NCBI GenBank assembly: GCA_910586095.1
Contig: CAJUHQ010000003.1
Span: forward strand, 1-64,000
DNA from: an uncultured Lachnospiraceae bacterium
GTDB lineage: Bacteria > Bacillota > Clostridia > Lachnospirales > Lachnospiraceae
DNA length: 64,000 bases
Reading direction: 5' to 3'
Positions within the stretch are counted from its first letter, which is position 1, and each line of letters opens with the position of its first letter. Under the pieces are notes generated by a model. That model did no database searches, was not told the origin of the DNA, and saw nothing but the letters and a program-made list of their open reading frames with translations. The position numbers and the translations under genes were made by a program. This document shows positions 17,238 through 26,540 of this stretch, piece after piece.

Positions 17238-18020
17238 ATGAAAATTGACAGAAAAAAGGCACAACAGGCATTTGCAGAGTATGTGGCCTGTTATGATGTG
17301 TCAAATAAAATGATTAAACTAAAAATAGATCATACATATAGAGTATGTGCACTCTGCGAACAGATTGCTAAGCGATCGGGATATGATGACACAGAGATTG
17401 AGATCGCGTGGCTTTTGGGGTTGTTGCATGATATAGGGCGCTTTGAACAGGTTCGACAATATGACACCTTTATGGATGCGCAGTCAGTCGATCATGCGAA
17501 ATTAGGCGTATCAATTTTGTTTCATGAGAGAAAAATCAGGAATTTTATTGAGGAGTGCACACAGGATTCATTGATTGAACATGTAATAGGCTGTCATAGT
17601 GCATATCGTGTACCCGCAGAATACAGTGAAAGAGAGAAAAAATTTGCCAATCTGTTGCGTGATGCGGACAAGATTGATATTATCAAGGTTAATAGTATGA
17701 TACCATTTGAACAGATCTATCATATAAGCGAGCGGGAGCTGAGAGACTGTGTAGTTTCAGAAGAAGTGATGCAGGCCTTTTGGGAGGAACACGCAGTGTT
17801 GCGCAGTCTTAAAAAAACTCCTGTTGACAACATTGTAGGCCATATTTCTTTGGTGTATGAACTAGTGTATCCAGTAAGTTATCAAATTTTGTATCAACAA
17901 AATTGTCTAGAAAAAATAATGGATTTTCGTTCTGAGTTATCAGAGACAAATGAACAGTTTGAGAAGATACGCACAAAGATGAAAGCGTATATTGCAAAAA
18001 AGATTGAAGAGGGAGCATAA
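17238..18020 (+). CDS. HD-domain phosphohydrolase
   Basis: This 260-aa protein belongs to the HD superfamily of metal-dependent phosphohydrolases. The metal ligands are visible as HTYRV (near residue 36), LLHDIGRFEQ (near 66), a His in ERDHAK-like VDHAKLG, and LLRDADKIDI. The substrate is unknown; relatives act on nucleotides or RNA ends. It may form a unit with cvfB, which starts 64 nt downstream. Confidence 0.85.
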   Translation: MKIDRKKAQQAFAEYVACYDVSNKMIKLKIDHTYRVCALCEQIAKRSGYDDTEIEIAWLLGLLHDIGRFEQVRQYDTFMDAQSVDHAKLGVSILFHERKIRNFIEECTQDSLIEHVIGCHSAYRVPAEYSEREKKFANLLRDADKIDIIKVNSMIPFEQIYHISERELRDCVVSEEVMQAFWEEHAVLRSLKKTPVDNIVGHISLVYELVYPVSYQILYQQNCLEKIMDFRSELSETNEQFEKIRTKMKAYIAKKIEEGA

Positions 18021-18084
18021 AAGGAGTGAGGCATCTTAACGATAGATTGCTGTGCATACCAAAAACAGATAGGGAGGTATAAAA

Positions 18085-18945
18085 ATGTTGGAATTAGGAA
18101 AGAGACAGTCATTGTTGATTGTAAAGGAACTTGATTTTGGAGTGTATCTTGGGGAGGAGATTAATGCTGCTATAGAAGATAGAGTGTTGCTTCCCAAAAA
18201 GCAAGTGCCAAAGGACAGCAAAATAGGAGATCGCATAGAGGTTTTTTTGTATAAAGATTCGGAGGATAGGTTGATTGCCACAACGACGAAACCATTGTTG
18301 AGTGTAGGAAAAGTAGGCAAATTAACCGTTTCTCAGGTGACAAAAATTGGTGCGTTTCTTGCGTGGGGATTGGAGAAAGATGTACTTCTTCCTTATAAGG
18401 AGCAGACAGCACGCCTAAAAGAAGGGGATAACGTGCTAGTAGCACTCTATATAGACAAAAGTAGTCGGTTGGCGGCTACAATGAAAGTCTATAAGTATCT
18501 TCACAAGAACAGTGATTATGAGAAGGATGACAAAGTCAGCGGAACTGTGTATGAGATCAGTGAGACATTTGGGGCTTATGTGGCGGTGGATGATCGGTTT
18601 TCGGCGCTGATACCCAAAAGAGAACTCTATGGTGATATCAAAGTGGGGGATGTTATTACAGCGCGCGTAGCGGAAGTGAAAGAGGATGGAAAATTGGATT
18701 TGTGCGTGCGCAAGAAAGCCTATCTGCAAATAGGGCAGGATGCAAAAAAATTAATTGAGTTGATGGAACGTTTAGATAACAAATTGCCTTTTACAGATAA
18801 AGCATCACCAGAGTTAATAAAAAATGAGACAGGTATGAGCAAGAACGAGTTTAAACGTGCTATAGGAAATTTGTTAAAAAGTGGTAAAATTGTTATTGAA
18901 TCAGACTGTATTTGTCTGTTAGAAGAAACATCAAATCACAGGTAA
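18085..18945 (+). CDS. cvfB: CvfB-like S1 RNA-binding protein
   Basis: This 286-aa protein matches the CvfB/YitL family: tandem S1-like domains followed by a C-terminal winged helix. Domain starts are visible as LLIVKELDFGVYLG (residue about 11), VSQVTKIGAFLAWGLEKDVL (about 82) and VSGTVYEISETFGAYVAVDD (about 150). The wing helix NETGMSKNEFKRAIGNLLKSG ends the protein (quoted in part by position 247-268). In Staphylococcus CvfB binds RNA and affects virulence gene expression; here the targets are unknown. A good GGGAGGT precedes the ATG. Confidence 0.88.
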   Translation: MLELGKRQSLLIVKELDFGVYLGEEINAAIEDRVLLPKKQVPKDSKIGDRIEVFLYKDSEDRLIATTTKPLLSVGKVGKLTVSQVTKIGAFLAWGLEKDVLLPYKEQTARLKEGDNVLVALYIDKSSRLAATMKVYKYLHKNSDYEKDDKVSGTVYEISETFGAYVAVDDRFSALIPKRELYGDIKVGDVITARVAEVKEDGKLDLCVRKKAYLQIGQDAKKLIELMERLDNKLPFTDKASPELIKNETGMSKNEFKRAIGNLLKSGKIVIESDCICLLEETSNHR

Positions 18946-18950
18946 CACAC

Positions 18951-18982
18951 AAAGACAGCCCTTGAAAGGACTGTCTTTGTAT
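18951..18982. terminator. Bidirectional terminator cvfB/yjfB
   Basis: CAAAGACAG pairs with CTGTCTTTG, with an inner TCC/GGA-type extension. It lies between the convergent ends of cvfB and yjfB. Confidence 0.7.
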
Positions 18983-18988
18983 CATACC

Positions 18989-19180
18989 TTACACGCTGAT
19001 ATCGATATTTCCGCCGAGATCTGGATATACAGAACGTTCCATAGCAGCCGAATCAAGCAGTTGAGTCATAGTGTCCCCCATACTAGTAGCCTGATCCAAG
19101 GACTGTGCAAGCACGGCAGTACCAACATCGCGCAGAAGGTTTGTCTGGGCAATACCCATTGAAAGAGCAGCAATATCCAT
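18989..19180 (-). CDS. yjfB: YjfB family putative motility protein
   Basis: This 63-aa protein matches the YjfB family: MDIAALSMGIAQTNLLRDVG, then AVLAQSLDQA and a Pro/Gly-rich tail ending DLGGNIDISV. YjfB proteins are encoded by motility-regulated genes and have no established biochemical function. An AGGAGGTTAGCACA block lies before the ATG on the minus strand. A sigma-28-like promoter is 64 nt upstream, which ties it to the flagellar regulon although it is outside the main cluster. Confidence 0.88.
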   Translation of the reverse strand: MDIAALSMGIAQTNLLRDVGTAVLAQSLDQATSMGDTMTQLLDSAAMERSVYPDLGGNIDISV

Positions 19181-19243
19181 TGTGCTAACCTCCTTTATGA
19201 TATGCAGTAGCTGTTTGAGAAAACAGACTATCCGCTTTCATAT

Positions 19244-19271
19244 ATTTCGGAAAAAATCACGTAAATCTTTA
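19244..19271 (-). promoter_or_regulatory. Sigma-28-like promoter of yjfB
   Basis: On the minus strand TAAAGATT is followed after 12 nt by TCCGAAAT, close to the flagellar sigma consensus TAAAGTTT-N11-GCCGATAA. Confidence 0.6.
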
Positions 19272-19703
19272 TATACTAATTTATAAAGTTGTGCAAATAT
19301 CCAAAATACATAAAAAGTAAAAAGAAAAAGAAGCTCATTTGATATAGGATACTTGAACAGTCAAAGTAAAAAACAAACTGAACAATGTTGAACAAATATT
19401 CCATATAATTTCCAATAAAAACGGGTATTTTGTGGAGTAAAATTGTTTTGTATATCTTGCATAAAGAGAGTAAAATCATTATTTGAGGAAAAAATATTTA
19501 ATAATGCATAAAAAAATTGCGGTTAGGTATAGATTTATTTGTGGAAATATATTAAAATGAAATCATAATGCTAGAATACAGTTCCTTTAGTACCATATTT
19601 TTTTGTGGATATTGTATAAGGAAAGTTATACTTCAGTCTGGCAACGACATAGTACAGCATCAGGAATATAAAACATCTATGTAGAAAAGAAGGAGAGTGG
19701 CAT
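19272..19703. other. A/T-rich gap upstream of the CdaR-type gene
   Basis: This stretch has no supported gene. It must hold the promoter of the regulator at 19704, but no clear -35/-10 pair stands out. Confidence 0.35.
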
Positions 19704-20792
19704 ATGATTTCGAATCAGATTATGCAGAACACGATTGAAGGAATTAAGGCAATCGCAAGAGTCGAACTTTATGTAGCTGATATTGACGGCAAGCTGGTGG
19801 CATCTACAAAGACTACGAGGAATAGCTTTGAAGATTCTGTACTTGAATTCGTAAAGTCCGCCGCAGATAGCCAAGAGATACAAGGATGCCAATTTTTTAA
19901 GTTGTATGACGAACAACAGCTTGAGTATGTGCTGATAGCCAGTGATGCTGGTGAAAATGCATATATGGTTGGGAAATTGGCGGTGTTTCAACTGCAAAAT
20001 CTGATGGTGGCATACAAGGAACGGTTTGACAAGGATAATTTTATCAAAAATCTTTTGCTCGACAACCTGCTTTTGGTTGATATTTATAGCCGTTCTAAGA
20101 AACTTCATATCCAAGCAGATGTAAAACGTGTGGTGTTAATTGTTGAGTCACCAAATGGCAAGGATGCAAATGTACTTGAGAAAGTGCGAGAAAATTTTGG
20201 ACAAAATGGTAAAGATTTTGTCACAGCGGTCGATGAAAATAATGTGATTGTAGTTAAGGAAGTGTCAGACAGTGAGACTAATCGCGACATTGATAAGTAT
20301 GCTAGGAATATAGAGGACAGTTTAGTCAAGGACGGAATCAAAGATGTACATATTTCTTATGGCACCAATGTGAAGGAGATCAAAGAGGTTAGCCGCTCTT
20401 ATAAAGAGGCGAAGATGGCGCTAGATGTCGGCAAGATTTTCTTTGCAGAAAGAGATATTATAGCGTACAGTGAATTGGGTATTGGCAGGCTGATCTATCA
20501 GCTTCCTATTCCACTTTGCAAAATGTTTATCAAGGAAATATTTGGTGGAAAAAGCCCCGATGATTTTGATGAGGAAACGTTGACAACGATCAATAAATTT
20601 TTTGAGAACTCTTTGAATGTCTCAGAGACATCACGTCAATTATTTATTCATAGAAACACACTGGTGTATCGGTTAGATAAACTTCAAAAGAGTACAGGGC
20701 TTGATCTGAGAGTATTTGAGGATGCCATTACCTTTAAAATTGCATTGATGGTAGTGCGTTATATGAAATATATGGAATCGTTTGAATATTAA
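19704..20792 (+). CDS. CdaR/PucR-type transcriptional regulator
   Basis: This 362-aa protein has an N-terminal putative sugar-diacid recognition-like region and a central GGDEF-like/CdaR middle domain. The C-terminal PucR-type helix-turn-helix is clear (NVSETSRQLFIHRNTLVYRL near residue 305, then LDLRVFEDAITFKIAL). Relatives activate genes for diacid or other carbon sources. No catabolic genes are adjacent, so its regulon is unknown. It is flanked by long gaps and appears monocistronic. The ATG follows AAGGAG by 8 nt. Confidence 0.85.
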   Translation: MISNQIMQNTIEGIKAIARVELYVADIDGKLVASTKTTRNSFEDSVLEFVKSAADSQEIQGCQFFKLYDEQQLEYVLIASDAGENAYMVGKLAVFQLQNLMVAYKERFDKDNFIKNLLLDNLLLVDIYSRSKKLHIQADVKRVVLIVESPNGKDANVLEKVRENFGQNGKDFVTAVDENNVIVVKEVSDSETNRDIDKYARNIEDSLVKDGIKDVHISYGTNVKEIKEVSRSYKEAKMALDVGKIFFAERDIIAYSELGIGRLIYQLPIPLCKMFIKEIFGGKSPDDFDEETLTTINKFFENSLNVSETSRQLFIHRNTLVYRLDKLQKSTGLDLRVFEDAITFKIALMVVRYMKYMESFEY

Positions 20793-21013
20793 AAATGGTT
20801 GCGTTTCTGAGTCATTTCATGTAGTATTAGGTAATAGCTGACAAGGTGTTGTGAGTAATCTTTAAAAAGATGTAGTAAAAAACAAATTGTTCACGAATGT
20901 GAATGTTGTTTGTGATGCAAATTTATGCTTATTCACAGGCTGAGCAAGGAACATGGTTATGGATTTGGAAAGAAATGAGAAAAAGGTTTTTATAATATTG
21001 TAGAGGTGGAGTT

Positions 21014-21751
21014 TTGAAGAGTACAGGGACAAGAAGGCGTCAAGGCGCAAGCAACAGTGATGCTGCCATATTGCTAGAACACGTAAGTAAGTCATATACA
21101 GTCGGCATACCAGCATTAAATGATGTAAACTTGCATATAAATAAAGGAGAATTTGTGTTTATCGTAGGAGATAGTGGCTCTGGAAAATCTACACTAATCA
21201 AGCTTCTTCTTCGGGAGCTTCTGCCCACATCGGGGAGAATTATGGTAAATGGTACAGATGTAGTCAGGCTCAAACGACGCAATATTCCCAAATTTAGAAG
21301 AAGTTTAGGAGTAGTGTTTCAGGATTTTAGACTGTTAAAGGACAGAAATGTCTATGAGAACGTGGCGTTTGCGCAACGTATTATACAGAAACCTAACCGT
21401 GAGATTCGCAGAAATGTACCTTCTATTTTGTCTATGGTAGGTCTTGCAGGCAAGTATAAGGCACGGCCCAAACAGCTTTCAGGAGGAGAACAGCAAAGAG
21501 TGGCTCTTGCGCGAGCACTTGTCAACAAGCCACAAATATTGCTTGCAGATGAGCCTACAGGAAATCTAGATCCTAAAAATTCATGGGAGATTATGAACCT
21601 GTTGGAAAAAATCAATAATAATGGAACCACTGTTCTGGTAGTCACACATAACCGTGAGATTGTAAATGCCATGCAGAAGAGGGTTATCACAATGAAGAAA
21701 GGCATCGTTGTCAGTGATGAGGAAAAAGGTGGTTATATAGATGAGGATTAA
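21014..21751 (+). CDS. ftsE: Cell division ATP-binding protein FtsE
   Basis: FtsE is the ATPase of the FtsEX complex, which activates peptidoglycan hydrolases at the division site or side wall. Walker A is GDSGSGKST, the ABC signature LSGGEQQRVALARAL, and Walker B ILLADEPTGNLDP. The start is TTG at 21014 after GGTGGAG. The N-terminus carries an extra basic stretch (STGTRRRQGAS) before LLEHVSKSY, and a C-terminal basic/acidic tail follows. Its end overlaps the start of ftsX. Confidence 0.95.
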   Translation: MKSTGTRRRQGASNSDAAILLEHVSKSYTVGIPALNDVNLHINKGEFVFIVGDSGSGKSTLIKLLLRELLPTSGRIMVNGTDVVRLKRRNIPKFRRSLGVVFQDFRLLKDRNVYENVAFAQRIIQKPNREIRRNVPSILSMVGLAGKYKARPKQLSGGEQQRVALARALVNKPQILLADEPTGNLDPKNSWEIMNLLEKINNNGTTVLVVTHNREIVNAMQKRVITMKKGIVVSDEEKGGYIDED

Positions 21752-22637
21752 TACATTATTTTATTGTATATGGCAAGGTATACGAAACATATTCAAAAAC
21801 AAGTGGTTCACATTGGCATCAGTAGCGACAATCTCGGCATGTCTTTTTCTGTTTGGGATTGTTTATTCTGTGTTGATTAATTTTCAATATGTTGTGAAAA
21901 ATGCACAGCAAGGTGTTTGTGTCAGTGCATTGTTAAATGGCGATTTGAGTGAGGAACGAATTCAGGAGATTGCAGGAATGATCTCTAGAAGAACAGAGGT
22001 CAGCGAATCTGTGTATGTTACAGCAGAGGAGACATGGATTCAGTTTGCAGAGGATATGAAATTTGGTGATATTAGCTTCTATACCGAAAATCCACTAGAG
22101 GAGTGTGGTCATTTCGATATTTATATGGAAGATGTATCAATGCAGCCTGAACTTGTGACTTATTTGGAGTCCATTGATGGGATTTGGAAAGTCAATCAGT
22201 CAGCACTCACAGCCCAGACGCTCACAGGTGTCAATGCCATTATCAGTTATGTGTCTGTCGGCATTGTCATCATTTTGTTTTTTGTGTCTATCTTTTTGAT
22301 TAGCAATACAGTTACTATTGGAATCTCTGTCAGAAAAGAGGAGATACAGATCATGAAATACATTGGTGCGACAGACTTTTTTACGCGTGCACCGTTTGTG
22401 ATCGAGGGTATGATTATAGGCTTTATAGGCTCATTGATACCATTGGCGGCTGTGTATTTTATCTATAATGAAGCGATGATGTATGTTGCAGGTCGGTTTC
22501 CATTTTTGTCACAGCTTTTGGAATTTTTGCCTGTGCAAATGGTATTTACGTTCTTGATGCCAGTATGTATTGGAATCGGAGTAGGAATTGGGTTTATAGG
22601 GAGCTTTACAACGGTTAGGAAGCATCTTAGTGTGTAA
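21741..22637 (+). CDS. ftsX: Cell division protein FtsX
   Basis: FtsX is the membrane partner of FtsE. One transmembrane helix lies at residues about 21-43, followed by an extracellular domain (about 50-165) that contacts a hydrolase, and then three helices in the C-terminal half. ISVRKEEIQIMKYIGATD is the conserved cytoplasmic loop. The ATG overlaps the last codons of ftsE. The downstream M23 hydrolase is its likely partner. Confidence 0.95.
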   Translation: MRINTLFYCIWQGIRNIFKNKWFTLASVATISACLFLFGIVYSVLINFQYVVKNAQQGVCVSALLNGDLSEERIQEIAGMISRRTEVSESVYVTAEETWIQFAEDMKFGDISFYTENPLEECGHFDIYMEDVSMQPELVTYLESIDGIWKVNQSALTAQTLTGVNAIISYVSVGIVIILFFVSIFLISNTVTIGISVRKEEIQIMKYIGATDFFTRAPFVIEGMIIGFIGSLIPLAAVYFIYNEAMMYVAGRFPFLSQLLEFLPVQMVFTFLMPVCIGIGVGIGFIGSFTTVRKHLSV

Positions 22638-22735
22638 GGGACACAAAGGTTGAATGGTATTGGTAATATAGGGGGATAAATTTGTACAAGGGCACAAATT
22701 CGTGGACTGTCGGAAGCATGAAGGGATTAGTATGT

Positions 22736-23983
22736 ATGCAAAAAAAGTGTAATTATAGGAGAAAAACAGCGGTTTTGATGGGAGTTGTCATGCTTGTCTT
22801 AGCTGTATCTGTGAGCATTTGTCCGTTTGTGAGCAGAGCGGACGAGGCTTCGGATTTGAAAAATAGTATCGAACAGAAACAGCAGGAGATCAAGGATGCA
22901 CAGGATCAGAAGAAGCAACTCCAATCAGGTCTAACAGATGTCAAGTCCATTATCAATGAGCTAGAGGAAGCAAAAAGTAGCTTGGCGGCCTATGTCAAGC
23001 AGTTGGATGGAAATCTAGAACAGATACAGGCAAAGATTAATTCGCTGTCAGAGATGATTACTCAAAAGGAAGCAGAACTTGTCGAGACAAAGGCAGAGCT
23101 CGAGGAAGCTCTAGCAAATGAGCAGACACAATATGAATCCATGAAACTGCGAATTAAGAGTATGTATGAGAGAGGAAGCAATTTTTATCTAGAAGCGATG
23201 CTCACAGCAGGATCATTTAGTGAGATGCTCAACAGGGCTGATTATATAGAACGGCTGTCTGCGTCAGATATGCGCAAGTTTGAGGAATTTCAAACGGCAC
23301 GAGAGTATGTAGAGGTTTGTAAGGCACAATTAGAGACAGAACAGGAGCTTTTAGAGGAGGCAAAAAAAGATGTGGAGGCAGAGCAGGCCGCTCTCGAGAA
23401 GTTGATTGCACAAAAAGAGGCAGAAATTACAGCATATGAGGCGGATATCAACAACCGCGAGATGCTTGTCAAAGAGTATGAGGCGGAAATTGCTGCTCAA
23501 AATGCAGAGATTAAGGCGTTAGAGGATGCTGCTAAGACCTTGCAAAAGCAGCTTGAACAAGCAAATGGCAAAAAAAATAAGTATGATGGTGGTATGTTTG
23601 CATGGCCGGCACCTTCTTATACACGTATATCCGATGATTATGGTGAGCGTATGCACCCAACACTCCATGTAAAACAATTTCATAACGGGGTGGATATGGC
23701 AGCACCAGGAGGTTCGCCCATCTTGGCAGCCTACAATGGCACGGTCACAGCAGCGGCATACAGTACAACTATGGGTAACTATATTATGATTGACCACGGC
23801 GACAATCTTTATACCATTTATATGCACGCATCAAAATTGTATGTAAAACAAGGAGACCAAGTAGTAAAAGGACAAAAAATTGCGGCGGTTGGCACAACAG
23901 GACGATCTACAGGAAATCATCTTCACTTTAGCGTCCGATTAAACGGGAGTTATGTCAGTCCGTGGAACTATCTCAAAAAATAA
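22736..23983 (+). CDS. EnvC-like coiled-coil M23 peptidase
   Basis: This exported murein hydrolase or activator has an N-terminal signal/anchor (residues about 12-35, ending VSRADEAS) and a long coiled coil (about 38-275). The C-terminal LytM/M23 domain keeps its zinc motifs: HNGVDMAAPG, and HLHFSV near the end. Unlike E. coli EnvC, these ligands are intact, so it can be catalytic itself. It follows ftsEX and should be their effector. The start at 22736 is chosen over TTG 22682 because AAGGGATTAGTATGT lies just upstream. Confidence 0.9.
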   Translation: MQKKCNYRRKTAVLMGVVMLVLAVSVSICPFVSRADEASDLKNSIEQKQQEIKDAQDQKKQLQSGLTDVKSIINELEEAKSSLAAYVKQLDGNLEQIQAKINSLSEMITQKEAELVETKAELEEALANEQTQYESMKLRIKSMYERGSNFYLEAMLTAGSFSEMLNRADYIERLSASDMRKFEEFQTAREYVEVCKAQLETEQELLEEAKKDVEAEQAALEKLIAQKEAEITAYEADINNREMLVKEYEAEIAAQNAEIKALEDAAKTLQKQLEQANGKKNKYDGGMFAWPAPSYTRISDDYGERMHPTLHVKQFHNGVDMAAPGGSPILAAYNGTVTAAAYSTTMGNYIMIDHGDNLYTIYMHASKLYVKQGDQVVKGQKIAAVGTTGRSTGNHLHFSVRLNGSYVSPWNYLKK

Positions 23984-24002
23984 AAAATAGAAAGGCATAG
24001 CA

Positions 24003-25316
24003 ATGCAGGATCAGTTTTTTAACGGAAATAACCCGAATAATACCAATCCATACAACCATAACGGTAATCAAAAAAAGACGTCTAAGATAAGCACAAAATA
24101 TTATTTGTTTGGATTGTTTACAGGGATGGCAGTCACTTTGATTGTGACATTGTTCTCTATCAGTGTTATTCGATTTTATAGGCTAATAACATCTGCTCCA
24201 AGTGCTTCAGAAACTACAAATAGCAGTTCTTCGATTGATAGCATTACAGATACAAGTGTGAGAAGAAAACTATCTGTATTGGAAGATACAATACAGAAAT
24301 ACTTCTGGCAGGACGTGCAAGAAGAAACACTCGAAGATGGATTGTACAAGGGGCTTTTGGATTCGCTAGAAGATCCATATAGTGTGTATTATACCAATGA
24401 AGAGCTGATTGCACTTCAGCAGCAGACAGAAGGGATTTACTATGGAATAGGCGCGTATATTAGCCAAGATGTTGAGATGGGGTATGTTCGTATTTCTGGA
24501 GTCATCAAAAATACTCCTGCAGAGGAAAGCAATCTACAACAAGATGATTATATCTATAAAGTGAATGGCGAGGATATGCAAGGAAAGGACAGCGCCTATG
24601 TAGTGAGTAAGATCAAGGGGGAAGAAGGCACTTATGTAACAATTACAGTGGTTAGAGAAGGTGTTTCAGAACCCATTGATATTGATGTAGAACGCAGAAA
24701 GATAGAAAGTCCTACAGTGGAGTATACCATGTATGATAATGGTATGGCGTATATCCAAATCACGGAGTTTGATTTGGTGACATCTGGACAGTTTGAGACA
24801 GCCTACAATCAGGCAAAAGATGAAGGCATGAAGGGACTGATTCTCGATCTGCGCAGCAATCCTGGAGGCAATCTCTCGACAGTGTGCGAGATCGCGCGGA
24901 TGATTCTCCCTAAAGGATTAATTGTGTACACAGAAGACAAATATGGTAAGCGTGAAGAATACACCTGCAATGGTGCCAATCAGATTCAGGTGCCTTTGGT
25001 GGTACTTACAAATGGGTATAGTGCCAGTGCGTCGGAGATTCTTGCAGGTGCAGTCAAAGATTATGGGATAGGAAAGCTGGTAGGTACTACTACCTATGGC
25101 AAAGGGATCGTGCAAAAAGTGATTAATCTATCAGATGGATCAGCCATTAAACTTACAGTTAGTAGTTACTTTACTCCCAATGGCAACAACATTCATGAAA
25201 TTGGTATAGAGCCAGATGTGGAGATTGCGTTTGATTCGGATCTTTATCAGCAAGGAACAGACAATCAGATTGAAAAGGCAAAGGAAGTCTTAGCAGAGCT
25301 CATTGCAAATGGATGA
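24003..25316 (+). CDS. S41 C-terminal processing peptidase (CtpA-like)
   Basis: This membrane-anchored serine protease has a transmembrane helix at residues about 33-55 and a PDZ domain near 140-220 (GIGAYISQDVEMGYVRI onward). The S41 core contains LRSNPGGNL, then NGYSASASEILAGAVKDYG with the catalytic Ser, and TTYGKGIVQ with the Lys. Length 437 aa. It follows the M23 gene by 19 nt, the ftsEX-M23-ctp order common in Clostridia. Control of the hydrolase by proteolysis is plausible but inferred. Confidence 0.93.
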   Translation: MQDQFFNGNNPNNTNPYNHNGNQKKTSKISTKYYLFGLFTGMAVTLIVTLFSISVIRFYRLITSAPSASETTNSSSSIDSITDTSVRRKLSVLEDTIQKYFWQDVQEETLEDGLYKGLLDSLEDPYSVYYTNEELIALQQQTEGIYYGIGAYISQDVEMGYVRISGVIKNTPAEESNLQQDDYIYKVNGEDMQGKDSAYVVSKIKGEEGTYVTITVVREGVSEPIDIDVERRKIESPTVEYTMYDNGMAYIQITEFDLVTSGQFETAYNQAKDEGMKGLILDLRSNPGGNLSTVCEIARMILPKGLIVYTEDKYGKREEYTCNGANQIQVPLVVLTNGYSASASEILAGAVKDYGIGKLVGTTTYGKGIVQKVINLSDGSAIKLTVSSYFTPNGNNIHEIGIEPDVEIAFDSDLYQQGTDNQIEKAKEVLAELIANG

Positions 25317-25371
25317 TTGTGTTTTGGATAAGAAACGTGACAAGAGTGCTTAGAATGATAAAGGGGAATTT

Positions 25372-25968
25372 GTGAATAAGATAGATCTCAATAAACAGCA
25401 AAAAAGAAAAAATCTCTTAGACGCCGCATTTCGGTTTTTTACCAGCAAGGGGATACATGATACCTCTATCTCAGATATTGTGCGAGATGCAGGAGTGGCA
25501 AAAGGAACCTTTTATCTGTATTTTAAGGATAAATATGACATTCGCAATAAACTGATCGCTTATAAGTCAAGCGAGATGTTTCGTGAGGCAGACGTCAAAT
25601 TGAAACAGGCAGAGATTACAGATCCTGTTGAGAAAGTGATTTTTTTGGCAGATCATGTTATCAACCAGTTTGTGACGGACAGGATGCTTCTCAAATTTAT
25701 CTCTAAGAAATTAAGTTGGGGAGTATTCAAGAACGTATTTATAGAAGGTGGTGGTAGTGATGATGGGGATTTTTATGATATCTACCACGCTGTATTTGAG
25801 GATGACAGTAAATATGAGAATACAGAAATTATGACCTTTATGATTGTGGAGTTGGTAAGTTCAACTTGCTATAGTTCTATATTGTATGGAGAACCTGTGG
25901 AAATTGATATTTTGAAACCATATATCTTTCGAGCGATTCGGCAGATTATGGCAACACATGAAAGGTGA
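25372..25968 (+). CDS. TetR/AcrR family regulator
   Basis: The 198-aa protein has the TetR N-terminal helix-turn-helix: LLDAAFRFFTSKGIHDTSI, then DIVRDAGVAKGTFYLYFKDK (residues about 12-52). The C-terminal ligand domain is not similar to any family I recognise. It starts with GTG after AAGGGGAA. It lies between ctpA and flgM. Whether it affects motility is unknown. Confidence 0.9.
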   Translation: MNKIDLNKQQKRKNLLDAAFRFFTSKGIHDTSISDIVRDAGVAKGTFYLYFKDKYDIRNKLIAYKSSEMFREADVKLKQAEITDPVEKVIFLADHVINQFVTDRMLLKFISKKLSWGVFKNVFIEGGGSDDGDFYDIYHAVFEDDSKYENTEIMTFMIVELVSSTCYSSILYGEPVEIDILKPYIFRAIRQIMATHER

Positions 25969-26008
25969 CTACTACATTAAATACAACCGATAAATTTGTT
26001 TGTAACTA

Positions 26009-26035
26009 TAAAGTAAATCAAAAATTAACCGATAA
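26009..26035 (+). promoter_or_regulatory. Sigma-28 promoter of flgM
   Basis: TAAAGTAA and ACCGATAA are separated by 11 nt, a near-consensus flagellar sigma-28 promoter, 133 nt upstream of flgM. Confidence 0.8.
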
Positions 26036-26103
26036 ATTAAGTATAAAAGGAAACGGTCATCATATATAGCCTGTCATTAATCAGGTCGCATGACCATCCA
26101 TGT

Positions 26104-26126
26104 TGTGAAAGTGCTTTTTACTTTCA
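26104..26126 (+). other. Hairpin in the flgM leader
   Basis: GTGAAAGT and ACTTTCAC form an 8-bp stem with loop GCTTTTT between the sigma-28 promoter and the flgM ribosome binding site. It is a possible leader structure. Confidence 0.5.
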
Positions 26127-26167
26127 CAAAAAAGTTATACGTTGAACGAAGGAAGGAGGAGTCCGAT

Positions 26168-26449
26168 ATGCGTATAGATGCTTATAACCAAATACAGCAG
26201 ATGTATGGTGCAAAAAAAGTGGCAAAGACTGAGGAGAAGAAGCCATCATCAGCAAGTTTTAAAGATCAGCTTATGCTTTCAGCCGCAGCCCAGGATACTG
26301 CCATAGCAAAGCAGGCAGTCGCCAATACTCCAGATGTGCGTGAAGATCTTGTAAATTCCTTGAAGGAGCAAATCCATAACGGAACCTACGAGGTTGATAC
26401 AGAAGACTTTGCTGGGAGACTGTTAGAGAAATATAGCGGATTATTTTAA
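26168..26449 (+). CDS. flgM: Anti-sigma-28 factor FlgM
   Basis: FlgM binds and inhibits sigma-28 until the hook is complete. This 93-aa protein opens with MRIDAYNQIQQMYG, has a disordered Lys/Ser-rich middle and a C-terminal sigma-binding region (EDLVNSLKEQIHNGTYEVD, then FAGRLLEKYSG). The start at 26168 follows GGAAGGAGGAG. It is first in the late flagellar cluster and has its own sigma-28 promoter, giving feedback control. Confidence 0.92.
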   Translation: MRIDAYNQIQQMYGAKKVAKTEEKKPSSASFKDQLMLSAAAQDTAIAKQAVANTPDVREDLVNSLKEQIHNGTYEVDTEDFAGRLLEKYSGLF

Positions 26450-26540
26450 AGGCACTAGGATTGAATAGGGGAGAGAACTGCTAGTGTCAATAAAAGACAA
26501 ATATAATGTGTCATGACAGGATGAAAAGGAAGGTGCATAA

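Noticed and set aside
20862-21013. Possible promoter TATAAT at 20991 before ftsE
   Set aside because: No -35 box lies at a suitable distance; the match alone is not enough.
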